Below are positions 55,613-64,000 of a DNA stretch of 64,000 nt, in pieces; within the stretch, counting starts at the first letter, position 1, and each line of letters opens with the position of its first letter. A program made the position numbers and the translations under genes. Origin of the DNA: Methanococcus voltae PS (GTDB lineage Archaea; AGJL01; Methanococci; Methanococcales; Methanococcaceae); contig NZ_JANUCQ010000002.1 in NCBI RefSeq assembly GCF_024807035.1, positions 186,001 through 250,000 on the forward strand, in the 5' to 3' direction. The notes beneath the pieces were generated by a model, which was given only the letters and a program-made list of their open reading frames with translations, had not been told where the DNA came from and ran no database searches.

Positions 55613-56395
55613 TTAATTCTTTACCCATTTTAATAAATTTTCACATTTCAAATCAATATTTCCATTTTCCGAATCATACTCTTTTAAGAGTTTTTTAGTT
55701 GTATTCCAACTAAATCTAACTATATCGGGCAATTCTTTGTTATCTTCTAAATACTGTTTTAAAAACTTCTTGGTTTTTGGGTCGCTTGGGTAACCACTGC
55801 CTATTGTATAACCCATTGTATTATACTTCTCATTGTAAGAATCTATGATATTATCCCTAGTTACTTTAGCAATTATTGAAGCTGCAGAGACTATTTTATA
55901 ATTATCGTCTGCTTTATGTTCTGCTATCAAATCTATGTTTTTATTGATTAATTTTGCTTTCAATTGGTTTGAAAAAGATGTTTCGTTACTACTACAAGCA
56001 TCGATATATGTTAAAAAGCCATTATTTCGCCTATTTTCATCTAATCCGTATTCATCCTTGTAAAATTTATTGATTATACTTGAAAATCCATTCAATTCTA
56101 TTTTATTTAAATTAATTATTTTCATTTGGTCGTCAATTTCCTTTGCAGTGACTACTACCTTATCTACTTTTGCAAGTTTTTGTATTTCTTCGTAGAGACT
56201 TTCTCGCTTTTTCTTAGAAAGCTTTTTACTATCTTTCAAATCTAAATCGTAAAATGTTTTAGTTTTTTCTTTATTGTTTAATTCCAATAGTACGCCCGCT
56301 ATTACCATTGGCCCTACTACTGGACCTCTTCCGGCTTCATCTAATCCTATTACTTTAGGCGTTACAGGTGTTTCATCTATATCGTTTTTTAGCAC
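55613..56395 (-). CDS. rnhB: Ribonuclease HII
   Basis: A 260-residue type 2 RNase H, which cuts the RNA strand of RNA/DNA hybrids and removes embedded ribonucleotides. The catalytic motif GLDEAGRGPVVGPMVIAG supplies the DEG residues; the third Asp is in YIDAC and the fourth in the KADDNYKIVSAASIIAKVTRD region. The C-terminal GSGYPSDPKTKKFLKQ is typical. The start is GTG 56395 after AAAGTGAAAAA. Slightly longer than usual (about 220-230) because of small charged insertions. Confidence 0.93.
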   Translation of the reverse strand: MLKNDIDETPVTPKVIGLDEAGRGPVVGPMVIAGVLLELNNKEKTKTFYDLDLKDSKKLSKKKRESLYEEIQKLAKVDKVVVTAKEIDDQMKIINLNKIELNGFSSIINKFYKDEYGLDENRRNNGFLTYIDACSSNETSFSNQLKAKLINKNIDLIAEHKADDNYKIVSAASIIAKVTRDNIIDSYNEKYNTMGYTIGSGYPSDPKTKKFLKQYLEDNKELPDIVRFSWNTTKKLLKEYDSENGNIDLKCENLLKWVKN

Positions 56396-56736
56396 TTTTT
56401 CACTTTGGTTATAATTTTATTTTCTTTTTTATTCTTTATTATTTTATTATTTAGTTTTCTATTATAATTGATTAGCATTTTATTTGTATTATAGGTATAT
56501 AGTAACAATATATATAAATTTGAACGAGTAAATACTATAATGAATAAATATAATAGTACATTAGTAAAATTTAATAAATATGTTTAGATGTGCAAATGTG
56601 TATATATTTAAAATAAATAAGTAAATAAATAAGTAAATAAGTAAATAAGTAAACAAATAAATTCTTTAAATATTCTAACTAAATATCATATTTTAGAGTA
56701 AGAGTTATAAATTAAATTCTTGCTTATGGTGGTAGA
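56396..56736. other. Divergent gap before purP
   Basis: A 341-bp AT-rich region. The stretch 56611-56660 is a microsatellite of AAATAAGT-type units. No gene or hairpin supported. The purP ribosome binding site is TGGTGGTAGA. Confidence 0.35.
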
Positions 56737-57822
56737 ATGATACAGAAAGAAGAAATACTTGACATATTTAGTAAATACAACAAAGATGAGATAACAATCG
56801 TAACCGTTGGTAGTCACACTTCATTACACATTTTAAAAGGTGCTAAGTTAGAAGGCTTTTCAACCGCGGTTATAACTACAAAAGATAGAGATGTACCCTA
56901 CAAAAGATTTGGCGTAGCTGACAAATTCATATACGTTGACAAATTTTCAGACATCTCCAATGATGATATTCAACAGCAACTAAGAGACATGAACGCAATT
57001 ATTGTGCCACATGGCTCATTTATCGCATATTGTGGATTAGACAATGTTGAAAGTTCATTTAAAGTTCCTATGTTTGGTAACAGAAAGATATTAAGGTGGG
57101 AAGCTGAAAGAGATTTGGAAGGTAAGATATTAGGCGAAAGTGGCTTAAGATTACCTAAAAAATTGGCAAAACCTGAAGATATCAACGGTCCTTCAATGGT
57201 AAAATTCCCTGGTGCGAGAGGAGGTAGAGGTTACTTCGTATGTTCCTCAAAAGAAGAGTTTGACGCAAAAGTAGCGGACTTTATCAAAAAGGGTGTTTTA
57301 GAAGAAAGCGATGTACCAAATGCACATATTGAGGAATATGTTGTGGGTACAAACTACTGTATACACTATTTTTACTCCCCATTATATAACAGAGTTGAAT
57401 TAATGGGTATGGACAGAAGATACGAAAGTAATATCGATGGATTTGTTAGAATTCCTGCAAAAGACCAGATGGAAATCGAATTAAACCCCTCATATGTTAT
57501 TACAGGTAACTTCCCTATCGTAATTAGAGAAAGTTTATTGCCACAAGTATTTGAAATGGGCGATAAATTAGTAGATAAAGCCAAAGACTTGGTTAACCCC
57601 GGTATGATAGGTCCATTCTGCTTGCAATCATTATGTAATGAAAACCTTGAACTCGTTGTATTTGAAATGAGCGCAAGAATTGACGGCGGTACAAATACAT
57701 TTATGAATGGAAGCCCTTATTCATTCCTCTACCATGGTGAAAACTTAAGTATGGGTCAAAGAATTGCAAAAGAAATTAAAATGGCTCTTGAATTAGGAAT
57801 GGAAGACAAAATATTATACTAA
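56737..57822 (+). CDS. purP: FAICAR synthetase PurP
   Basis: A 361-residue ATP-grasp enzyme, 5-formaminoimidazole-4-carboxamide ribonucleotide synthetase. It uses formate instead of a folate to make FAICAR in purine synthesis, a hallmark of archaea without classical folate. Motifs: TIVTVGSHTSLHILKGAKLEGF, NAIIVPHGSFIAYCG, MVKFPGARGGRGYF (ATP loop), GTNYCIHYFYSPL, ELMGMDRRYESNIDG and MSARIDGGTNTFMNGSPYS. Normal length. ATG follows TGGTGGTAGA. Confidence 0.95.
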   Translation: MIQKEEILDIFSKYNKDEITIVTVGSHTSLHILKGAKLEGFSTAVITTKDRDVPYKRFGVADKFIYVDKFSDISNDDIQQQLRDMNAIIVPHGSFIAYCGLDNVESSFKVPMFGNRKILRWEAERDLEGKILGESGLRLPKKLAKPEDINGPSMVKFPGARGGRGYFVCSSKEEFDAKVADFIKKGVLEESDVPNAHIEEYVVGTNYCIHYFYSPLYNRVELMGMDRRYESNIDGFVRIPAKDQMEIELNPSYVITGNFPIVIRESLLPQVFEMGDKLVDKAKDLVNPGMIGPFCLQSLCNENLELVVFEMSARIDGGTNTFMNGSPYSFLYHGENLSMGQRIAKEIKMALELGMEDKILY

Positions 57823-58036
57823 ATAGTATACTAAATAGTATACCAAATATTATATTAAGTAAATATTTATCTTAAATTCATTTCTTATAATTTTTAATTT
57901 TAAATATAGATTGATACTATCTATCAAATTTTACTTTATTTACATATACAAGTAAAAAATTTACAAAAATTTACAAAGAATCTAAACTAATTTAAAATAA
58001 TCTAAAAAATAAATAAATTTATACGAGGGTGAAATT

Positions 58037-58366
58037 ATGCAGGAATACAAAAAAGATGTGAAAAAATTATACAGGTCTGTTGACGATAAAATGTTAGAGG
58101 GTGTTTGCGGAGGAATCGGAGAGTATTTCAACGTTGACCCAACACTTGTACGTATTTTGTACGTAGCATTAACTGTATTCACAGGCTTTATATTAGGAAT
58201 TGTAACGTACATCGTTTTAGCTATAATAATACCTAAAAATGAATCTAAATTTAAGAACGAATACAAATTCAAAAATGAGCCAATAACTACATCTTTTGAG
58301 CCTAAAAAAGATGAAAACGAAGAAAATACGGAAAATACTGAAAACGAAGAAAATAAAAACAATTAA
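58037..58366 (+). CDS. PspC-domain membrane protein
   Basis: A 109-residue protein. Residues 10-68 are a PspC domain (KKLYRSVDDKMLEGVCGGIG, then EYFNVDPTLVRILYVAL), with one membrane helix (VFTGFILGIVTYIVLAIIIP). The last 40 residues are a Lys/Glu/Asn-rich tail. In bacteria PspC takes part in the membrane-stress response; the archaeal role is not known. ATG follows CGAGGGTGAAATT. It stands alone. Confidence 0.85.
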   Translation: MQEYKKDVKKLYRSVDDKMLEGVCGGIGEYFNVDPTLVRILYVALTVFTGFILGIVTYIVLAIIIPKNESKFKNEYKFKNEPITTSFEPKKDENEENTENTENEENKNN

Positions 58367-58652
58367 ATTTTTCTTTATTTTTATTATTGCTTTTTTTTAC
58401 TACTATATTTATTCTTTTTATTATTCTTTTTATTTTTTATTAATTTTTATTAGTTTTTTTATTTTATTTTTGATTTTTTAATATTTAGATTTTGGTTTTC
58501 ATAATATTGAGCGTTACAAATACCTATATTTAAAATATGATTAAAAACAAAAAAATATATAGATGTAAATTAACTGATTAATTTATAAAAATTCATGTAT
58601 GGGTCATATAAAAATAACCACATGTTGCAAGTAGGGATGGACGGGTGTAGGA

Positions 58653-60269
58653 ATGAATAAAAAAGAGGAAACTTCAAAAATAGCATATTTTAGCATGGAA
58701 TTTGCAATCGACCAGGCTTTAAAAACTTATGCCGGAGGTTTGGGATTTTTGGCTGGCTCGTTATTTAAAGCAGCTAATAGAGCAAATTATCCGATGGTTG
58801 GAGTATCAATTCTTTGGAGTTACGGCTACTACGACCAAATGCGAGATATTGAAGGTCGTATGGTTATTGGTAAAACACGTAAATTCCACGACTATTTGGT
58901 AGATATTGATGTAAAAGTACCCCTAGAAATTAATAGGTCTAAACTATGGGTAAAAGCCTATTTACTACCTGCAGGAATATTTAGCACTCGTCCAATTTAT
59001 TATTTAACCACGGATATTCCAGAAAACGATTATCTTTCACGTACAATATCATACAACCTATATGATAGCAATAATCTTACACATATTGCTCAGGAAATGG
59101 TATTAGGTATAGCAGGATACGAAGTACTTAAAAAATGTGAAAATATAGACGTTTACCATTTAAATGAGGCTCAAGCTATTCCCTTGGCTTTTAGAATGAT
59201 GGAAGATAAAGGATTGGACTATGTAAAAAATCACCTTGTATTTACCACCCATACCCCGATACCTGCAGGAAATGAAATACAAGATATTAACATATTAAAC
59301 AATATGGGATTCTTTGGTAGTACGGATTTAAAAACAGCTGAGAACTTTGGTGGAAATCCTTTTAATCTGACAGTTGCTGCTTTAAAAATGTCTAAAAAAG
59401 CAAATGCAGTTTCAAAATTACATCAGCAAACCACCGAGGAAATGTGGAATTGGGTCCCTAAAAGATGTGAAATAACATATGTTACAAATGCTCAAGATGT
59501 TAATTCTTGGCAAGATGTGGAACTTAAACGGTGCGCTGAAGAAGGAGACCTTGAAAATCTACGTAAAAGAAAATTACACCTTAAAAAACAACTATATCAA
59601 GTAGTTGCTGACCAGTGCGGACGATTATTTGATGAGGAAAAACTTACCGTAGTTTGGGCAAGACGTTTTGCAGAATACAAAAGACCGTATTTCCCACTAC
59701 ATGATGAGGAAAAACTTAGAGAACTTATAAATTCTGATAAATTACAGCTTATATGGGCGGGAAAACCACACCCTGCAGATTTTAACGCACAAGTAACATT
59801 TAATTGGATAATTTCAAAGTCTCGTGAAATTAAAAACACTGCCGTTTTGACAGGTTACGAATTGCATCTTAGCAAGCTTTTAAAATTGGGTTCCGATATT
59901 TGGTTAAATACGCCCAAAAGACCAAATGAAGCTTCGGGTACTTCCGGAATGACTGCTTCAATGAATGGTTCTATACATATGAGTACACTTGACGGTTGGC
60001 ATGTTGAATGGTTCAACGAATATCCCGACCTTAGCTTTACAATAGGCGATGGAGAAAACCTCAATGAAGATTATGAAGCCGATGATATGTATAAATTAAT
60101 TTGGAAAGTAATAGATATGTACGATACCGATAAATGGTGGAAATTGGTTCAAGATAACATTTTAACTTCTGTGGATTTCTTTAACGCAGATAGAATGCTT
60201 AAAGAATACTCCAAAAGAGTTTATAACGCAGTCGATAAAAAATACGAAATTATAGATAATGACAAATAA
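58653..60269 (+). CDS. Glucan phosphorylase-like (GT35) enzyme lacking the PLP lysine
   Basis: A 538-residue protein of the short glycogen-phosphorylase type found in archaea and Thermotoga. Recognised by YFSMEFAIDQALKTYAGGLG, VYHLNEAQAIPLAFR, VFTTHTPIPAGNE, VVWARRFAEYKRP (phosphate-binding Arg/Lys) and IWAGKPHPAD. In PLP-dependent members the block NEASGTSGMK contains the Lys that binds pyridoxal phosphate. Here it reads NEASGTSGMT, with Thr434 (ACT at 59952-59954) in its place, and the usual AGH of the earlier motif is AGN. The rest of the site looks intact, and nothing suggests a frameshift. It may be a phosphorylase that lost PLP, or a different glucan-processing enzyme. ATG follows GGGTGTAGGA. 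Confidence 0.8.
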   Translation: MNKKEETSKIAYFSMEFAIDQALKTYAGGLGFLAGSLFKAANRANYPMVGVSILWSYGYYDQMRDIEGRMVIGKTRKFHDYLVDIDVKVPLEINRSKLWVKAYLLPAGIFSTRPIYYLTTDIPENDYLSRTISYNLYDSNNLTHIAQEMVLGIAGYEVLKKCENIDVYHLNEAQAIPLAFRMMEDKGLDYVKNHLVFTTHTPIPAGNEIQDINILNNMGFFGSTDLKTAENFGGNPFNLTVAALKMSKKANAVSKLHQQTTEEMWNWVPKRCEITYVTNAQDVNSWQDVELKRCAEEGDLENLRKRKLHLKKQLYQVVADQCGRLFDEEKLTVVWARRFAEYKRPYFPLHDEEKLRELINSDKLQLIWAGKPHPADFNAQVTFNWIISKSREIKNTAVLTGYELHLSKLLKLGSDIWLNTPKRPNEASGTSGMTASMNGSIHMSTLDGWHVEWFNEYPDLSFTIGDGENLNEDYEADDMYKLIWKVIDMYDTDKWWKLVQDNILTSVDFFNADRMLKEYSKRVYNAVDKKYEIIDNDK

Positions 60270-60280
60270 TAATTAATAAT

Positions 60281-60346
60281 AAAATAAATACTAAATAATA
60301 GTAAAATAAATACTAAATAATAGTAAAATAAATACTAAATAATAGT
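60281..60346. repeat. Three perfect 22-bp tandem repeats
   Basis: Three exact copies of a 22-bp unit (containing AAATACTAAATAATAGT) lie just after the glucan phosphorylase-like gene, between convergent genes. Likely slippage product; possible copy-number polymorphism. Confidence 0.85.
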
Positions 60347-60378
60347 AAATAATAATTTAAAAGAAATTAAGTTTTTAA

Positions 60379-61272
60379 TTATTTACAGAATGGTTCTCTG
60401 TTATCAATACATTCTACAAAATACTTTTTAATATCTTTTTCTCCGTTTCTGATTGGAGTTAAAACATCTACTAAGTTATCGTCTCTTAAAAGACATGCTT
60501 TTAGTTGTCCGTCATAAGTTAATCTAATTCTTGTACAATGACCGCAAAATTCGGTATTGTCCATAGGTTTAACAAATTCAACTTCTAAACCATTTTTAAG
60601 AACATATTTCTTTCTATTTTGCATAAATTTCCTTGTGACAACGTCTACAGCATCTTTTGAAATTTCTTCTTCAATTTTATTTACATCTACGTGTTGTTCT
60701 TTTAATTCTTCTTCCATTGGAATAAATTCAATTACTTGTAGGATTGCACCCACTTTTGAACAATAATCCATTATCTTTGGTAATTGGTCTAAATTACATT
60801 TCATTGCAAGATAATTAACTTTTAATGGCGTCAAACCTACTTCGATGGCTTTTTCAATCCCTTTCAAAACCTTATCTACGTTTCCGCCAGTTATTTCCTT
60901 ATACTGTTCTGGGTCTAAAGTATCAAGGCTTACGTTAACTCTATCTAAACCAGCTTTTTTTAGACCTTCGGCATATTTTTCTAACAATATACCATTTGTA
61001 GTCATTGAAATATCAATTATTTGTTCGTGAACAATATTTTCAACTATTTCTACGATATCGGTTCTTAAAAGTGGCTCGCCTCCAGAAATCTTTATTTTTT
61101 TAACTCCGAAATCTAAAGCAGAGTGAACAATCTTTCCAAGTTCATCGGGTTTCATCAAAGTATCCTTTCCACACCCATGACCTTCTCTGTGGCAGTAGAA
61201 ACATTTTAAGTTACATTCTGGGGTTACTGATATTCTAAAAGATTTTATGGCTCTTCCATACTTGTCATGCAT
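60379..61272 (-). CDS. moaA: GTP 3',8-cyclase MoaA
   Basis: About 297 residues. Radical SAM enzyme of the first step of molybdopterin/tungstopterin synthesis, needed for formylmethanofuran dehydrogenase and formate dehydrogenase. The N-terminal 4Fe-4S site is TPECNLKCFYCHREG and the C-terminal site FCGHCTRIRL with a later Cys in LKACLL. GGEPLLRTDIVEIVE and LDTLDPEQYKEITGG fit. It lacks the double-glycine end of bacterial MoaA, as archaeal members often do. ATG 61272 follows ACGTGATTATT; a GTG three codons upstream is in frame. Confidence 0.92.
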   Translation of the reverse strand: MHDKYGRAIKSFRISVTPECNLKCFYCHREGHGCGKDTLMKPDELGKIVHSALDFGVKKIKISGGEPLLRTDIVEIVENIVHEQIIDISMTTNGILLEKYAEGLKKAGLDRVNVSLDTLDPEQYKEITGGNVDKVLKGIEKAIEVGLTPLKVNYLAMKCNLDQLPKIMDYCSKVGAILQVIEFIPMEEELKEQHVDVNKIEEEISKDAVDVVTRKFMQNRKKYVLKNGLEVEFVKPMDNTEFCGHCTRIRLTYDGQLKACLLRDDNLVDVLTPIRNGEKDIKKYFVECIDNREPFCK

Positions 61273-61497
61273 AATAATCACGTGGGGTAATTAAAACTAA
61301 TTAATCTTTGATATAAAATAGTAATCTTTATCAGTATATTAACTTAACTATTTAAAATTTTATAATATGAATTGAAAAATAGTAATAACCTAAAAAATTA
61401 AGTAAATTAATTTATTAGATTATTAATTTATTAGATTTTTAGAGTATAATTTATTAATTATTAAGCTATTAAGGTATAATTTATTAAATTATTAGTT

Positions 61498-62682
61498 TTA
61501 GGCTGCTGAAACGATTTTTATAACGTCTCCGTCTTTCAATTCTTGGTCTGCACCTATTCTAATTTTTTTCTTTGCGTCAACTGCATAAATAAATTTATCT
61601 CCGATATCAGTATGTATTTTGTACGCTAATTCTTTAGCAGTTGTTCCTTTCTTAACTAAGTGTGCGTCTGGAAGTACATTTCCTTTTTTATCACAATATT
61701 TATTTTCATCCTCTACAGGGTAAACTACAATCATATCTAAAAGTTCAAAATATGCCCTATTTATTAAATCTTGAACTCCGGTACCGCCGTATTTATCAGC
61801 GTAATTTTTCATATAAAGTAATGCGTTTTTCTGTGCTTCATTTAAGCCTTTTGTTGCTTCTTCGTTTATGATAACTGTTTTACCATCATAGGTAACTAAA
61901 TTAGCTTTTGATACCTTGTTAAGTGCTAATTCTATCTCTGCAGATGTTGGTATTACAAGGAAGTCTTTAAATTCTTCTTTTAATTTTTCGATATTTGCTT
62001 CAGCATCGGGATGGTCTGCCTTATTTGCAGAAATTATCATAGGTTTTGAAATCTTTCTAAGTGTTGTGGATAATTTTATCATATCTTCGTCAGTCCATTT
62101 TATAGGACTTTCGTCTAACGGTCTTATTGCAGCTAAAACCTGATTTTCAGAGATGTTTAAACCGCTAAGCTGTTCTGCAATTATTCTTGCAGGTTTTCTT
62201 TCCTGTTGTGCTTTTCTTGATAATTTATCCCAGTTTTTAGACAATATATTATAAATCCACATATCAAGCTCATTTAACAAAAATTTAACATCTTCGATAG
62301 GGTTGTGGTTTTCGGCAGGGTTTCCTTCTAAATCTGTTTTTCCACTTGCGTCTACAACCAATATGAATGCGTCAGCCTGCCTTAAATCGTCTAAAAATTT
62401 GTTACCCATTCCTTTTCCTTTGTGAGCTTCTGGAACCAATCCTGCAACGTCTATTATTTCTACAGGCACGTATCTTATCCCGTCTTCACATTTTGAGTTG
62501 TTTGGATTACAAGTTACTTTTAAATCAGTACAAGCGCACGCTTTTGTAACATATGATGTACCAATGTTTGGGTTTATTGTTGTAAATGGATAATTACCAA
62601 TGTCTGCAGTGTTTTCGGTTAAAGCGTTGAATGTTGTGGATTTACCAACGTTTGGTTTTCCTACCAGTCCTAATATTGCCAT
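61498..62682 (-). CDS. YchF/Obg-type GTPase with TGS domain
   Basis: A 394-residue GTP/ATP-binding protein of the archaeal COG0012/COG1163-like group. G1 is GLVGKPNVGKSTTFNALTE, G2 lies around YPFTTINPN, G3 is VEIIDVAGLVPEAHKGKGMGN, and G4 is ISANKADH. The C-terminal TGS domain has VKKGTTAKELAYKIHTDIGDKFIYAVDAKKKIRIGADQ. A Cys-rich insertion after the first strand (CACTDLKVTCNPNNSKCEDG) is typical of archaeal members. It acts on ribosomes by analogy. ATG follows CGTGATAAA. Single gene. Confidence 0.9.
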   Translation of the reverse strand: MAILGLVGKPNVGKSTTFNALTENTADIGNYPFTTINPNIGTSYVTKACACTDLKVTCNPNNSKCEDGIRYVPVEIIDVAGLVPEAHKGKGMGNKFLDDLRQADAFILVVDASGKTDLEGNPAENHNPIEDVKFLLNELDMWIYNILSKNWDKLSRKAQQERKPARIIAEQLSGLNISENQVLAAIRPLDESPIKWTDEDMIKLSTTLRKISKPMIISANKADHPDAEANIEKLKEEFKDFLVIPTSAEIELALNKVSKANLVTYDGKTVIINEEATKGLNEAQKNALLYMKNYADKYGGTGVQDLINRAYFELLDMIVVYPVEDENKYCDKKGNVLPDAHLVKKGTTAKELAYKIHTDIGDKFIYAVDAKKKIRIGADQELKDGDVIKIVSAA

Positions 62683-63081
62683 TTTATCACGTTTATTTTT
62701 TTAATAATATTTTATATAACTAATAATATTTACGTAATAGTAATATTTACGTAATAGTAATATTGTATTAGTTTTATTTAATTTAGTTATATATTACTTA
62801 TAAAATACATATTAATTTAATAAATTAGCGATTAACCTATTTAAATATATACATTTTAGTTTAATATTTTGGAATAAAATTCAAAAAAAATTCAAAAAGA
62901 TAAAATGATAAGCTATAAAATATAAATTCATTTCCTAATGTATAAATACATTAAATAACACAAAAATTATACAGAATTATATAGAATTATATAGAATTAA
63001 TGTACAATTTATACTAATCTAAGTAATTAATAGTATCGATAACAAGTTTACAACATAATGTTAACCATATTGAGGGATTCT
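62683..63081. other. Divergent gap before the TIR-like gene
   Basis: A 399-bp AT-rich region with short direct repeats (ATATTTACGTAATAGTA near 62730-62760, and ATAGAATTAT near 62977-62999). No gene or stable structure is supported. The right-hand gene has the ribosome binding site GAGGGATTC. Confidence 0.3.
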
Positions 63082-64000
63082 ATGGATTTTGATGATGCAG
63101 TTATTATATATAATGAAAAAAGTGGAAAAAAATATTCAGAATATCTTAAAAAAAGTTTGGAAAAAGGATTCCAAAGAGTGTGCACATCATACGATATTTC
63201 AAAATTAAATGAAATTGAAATAAAAAAAGAATTTATTAATAGCTGTTATGTGATAGCTTTATTAACTGATGACTATAAAAATACGTCTGATGACTATAAA
63301 ACTAGTGCTATCAACGCCATAGGTAATGGTAACAATTTAAAGTTTAATAAATTAATAAGACTGTGCAAAAAATCTATAGAATTAGAAAAACACCTTATGG
63401 TGTACGTATTAGATGATTTAAATCTTGAAATATTTTCAGATTTAGAAAATGATGAAAATAAGATTGATAAAAATAAATTTGTATATAATGGATTTAAAGA
63501 CTCTTATGAACTAACCGATAGTGTAAATTATGCTATTACTGGAATTAAGGAAAATATGGAAATATCAATTAATAAATTATGTGATTCAAAATTCAATCTT
63601 GCAAATTTATATGTATTTTTAAATTTTTTGGAAGATGCGTCAAATGAATATGAATCAATTTTAGAATTGTGTCCCGAGTATGGTAATGCCAAAAATAACC
63701 AGGATTTGATTAAAAAATACGAATTACGTAAAAAATATGAAAGTAAATATTGCGCTGAACACGTTGCTATTGAAGATAAAGAAAATAACGAAAATAAGGG
63801 ATGTAATGAAGAAATAATTTTAGAAGCAAATAATATTGAAACTAAGGAAAATAATGAAACAGATAATCTTGATGATATGGTTCATTCAATAAAAGAAAAA
63901 TTAAAAGAAGAAGAAGTTTTACATAAATTTGAAACTTTGGAAGGCAATTTGAAATTTGAAATTCCTCCATTATCTGAGCTAAAAGAAGACTCACTTCAAG
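63082..64000 (+). CDS. TIR-like plus TPR-like protein (3' truncated by window end)
   Basis: The frame is open from ATG 63082 (after GAGGGATTCT) to the last base, giving 306 codons without a stop. The first 85 residues (DAVIIYNEKSGKKYSEYLKKSLEKGF, then SCYVIALLTDDYK) have the strand/helix order of a TIR domain: an IIY start, a charged helix, and a VIALLTDDY strand where TIR domains carry VIVLLSPNY. Around residues 165-205 a helix pair with DASNEYESILELCPEYGNAKNN resembles a TPR unit. The rest visible is acidic and Glu/Asn-rich. The catalytic Glu of NAD-cleaving TIR proteins is not evident, so an enzymatic role is doubtful. Confidence 0.5.
   Translation, partial: MDFDDAVIIYNEKSGKKYSEYLKKSLEKGFQRVCTSYDISKLNEIEIKKEFINSCYVIALLTDDYKNTSDDYKTSAINAIGNGNNLKFNKLIRLCKKSIELEKHLMVYVLDDLNLEIFSDLENDENKIDKNKFVYNGFKDSYELTDSVNYAITGIKENMEISINKLCDSKFNLANLYVFLNFLEDASNEYESILELCPEYGNAKNNQDLIKKYELRKKYESKYCAEHVAIEDKENNENKGCNEEIILEANNIETKENNETDNLDDMVHSIKEKLKEEEVLHKFETLEGNLKFEIPPLSELKEDSLQ

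Noticed and set aside
58653-60269. Frameshift or assembly error causing the missing PLP lysine
   Set aside because: The frame is continuous with conserved motifs on both sides of the site, and two base changes would be needed to restore lysine.
53613-60346. CRISPR array
   Set aside because: All repeats in the window are direct tandem units of 8-22 bp without spacers, so none is a CRISPR, and no cas gene is present.

Overview
This window is a piece of chromosome from a very AT-rich methanogenic archaeon of the order Methanococcales, most likely Methanococcus itself. The gene content supports this directly: hypusine-containing aIF5A, archaeal ribosomal proteins (uL16/L10e, eL37), an LSm protein, GatD/GatE, PurP, 4-phosphopantoate--beta-alanine ligase, MfnB of methanofuran synthesis, an MptN-like glutamate ligase and a pilin-like protein with a class III signal peptide. 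Most starts have a GGTGA- or GAGGT-type ribosome binding site, TATA boxes are of the TTTATATA type, and intergenic DNA is almost pure A/T. The species cannot be fixed from the sequence alone.

Layout. 1-5.7 kb: end of an unrecognised gene, a winged-helix regulator, two CBS-domain proteins, a hypothetical gene behind a long structured leader, and aIF5A. 6-11.3 kb: a Ca2+/cation antiporter, then a TetR regulator, an RND/MMPL-type membrane protein and a secreted repeat protein; three copies of a palindromic operator link the regulator to the last two. 11.5-22.9 kb: a secreted transglutaminase-like protein, rubrerythrin, a DUF1894-like protein, CbiB, a DedA-type protein, a small CBS protein, a UPF0280 protein, two sodium-coupled symporters and CobK. 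CbiB and CobK both belong to cobamide synthesis.

22.9-25.6 kb is the least ordinary stretch. It holds a 53-residue membrane protein missed by usual length cut-offs, a small winged-helix-like gene, a tyrosine recombinase that overlaps it tail to tail, and a ribbon-helix-helix-like protein. Then come about 160 bp packed with six different perfect palindromes or hairpins, and directly after them a well-formed C/D box guide RNA with two 12-nt guides and a hairpin inserted between D' and C'.

25.6-42.5 kb: pantothenate/CoA synthesis, uL16/L10e, PurQ, tRNA-Arg(GCG), MfnB, an NhaP-type antiporter, a UDP-ManNAc dehydrogenase with an unusual N-terminal extension, and the entry block of the mevalonate pathway (XRE-type regulator, HMG-CoA synthase, thiolase, DUF35 protein). 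The last three are known to form one enzyme complex in a related methanogen. After them come an Mrp/NBP35 ATPase, an MnmC-like methyltransferase, an MptN-like ligase and a flavin-barrel protein. 42.7-64 kb: UDP-GlcNAc 2-epimerase (partner of the dehydrogenase in surface-glycan sugar synthesis), a pilin-like protein, acetolactate synthase (both subunits), eL37, LSm, GatD-GatE, a tandem pair of duplicated membrane-anchored proteins, TrmI, RNase HII, PurP, a PspC protein, a glucan phosphorylase-like enzyme that lacks the PLP lysine, MoaA, a YchF-like GTPase, and the start of a TIR-like protein cut by the window end.

General trends: many core enzymes carry Asn/Lys/Glu/Asp-rich insertions, and several intergenic regions carry perfect short tandem repeats. 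No insertion sequence, CRISPR array, rRNA operon or clear provirus was seen.
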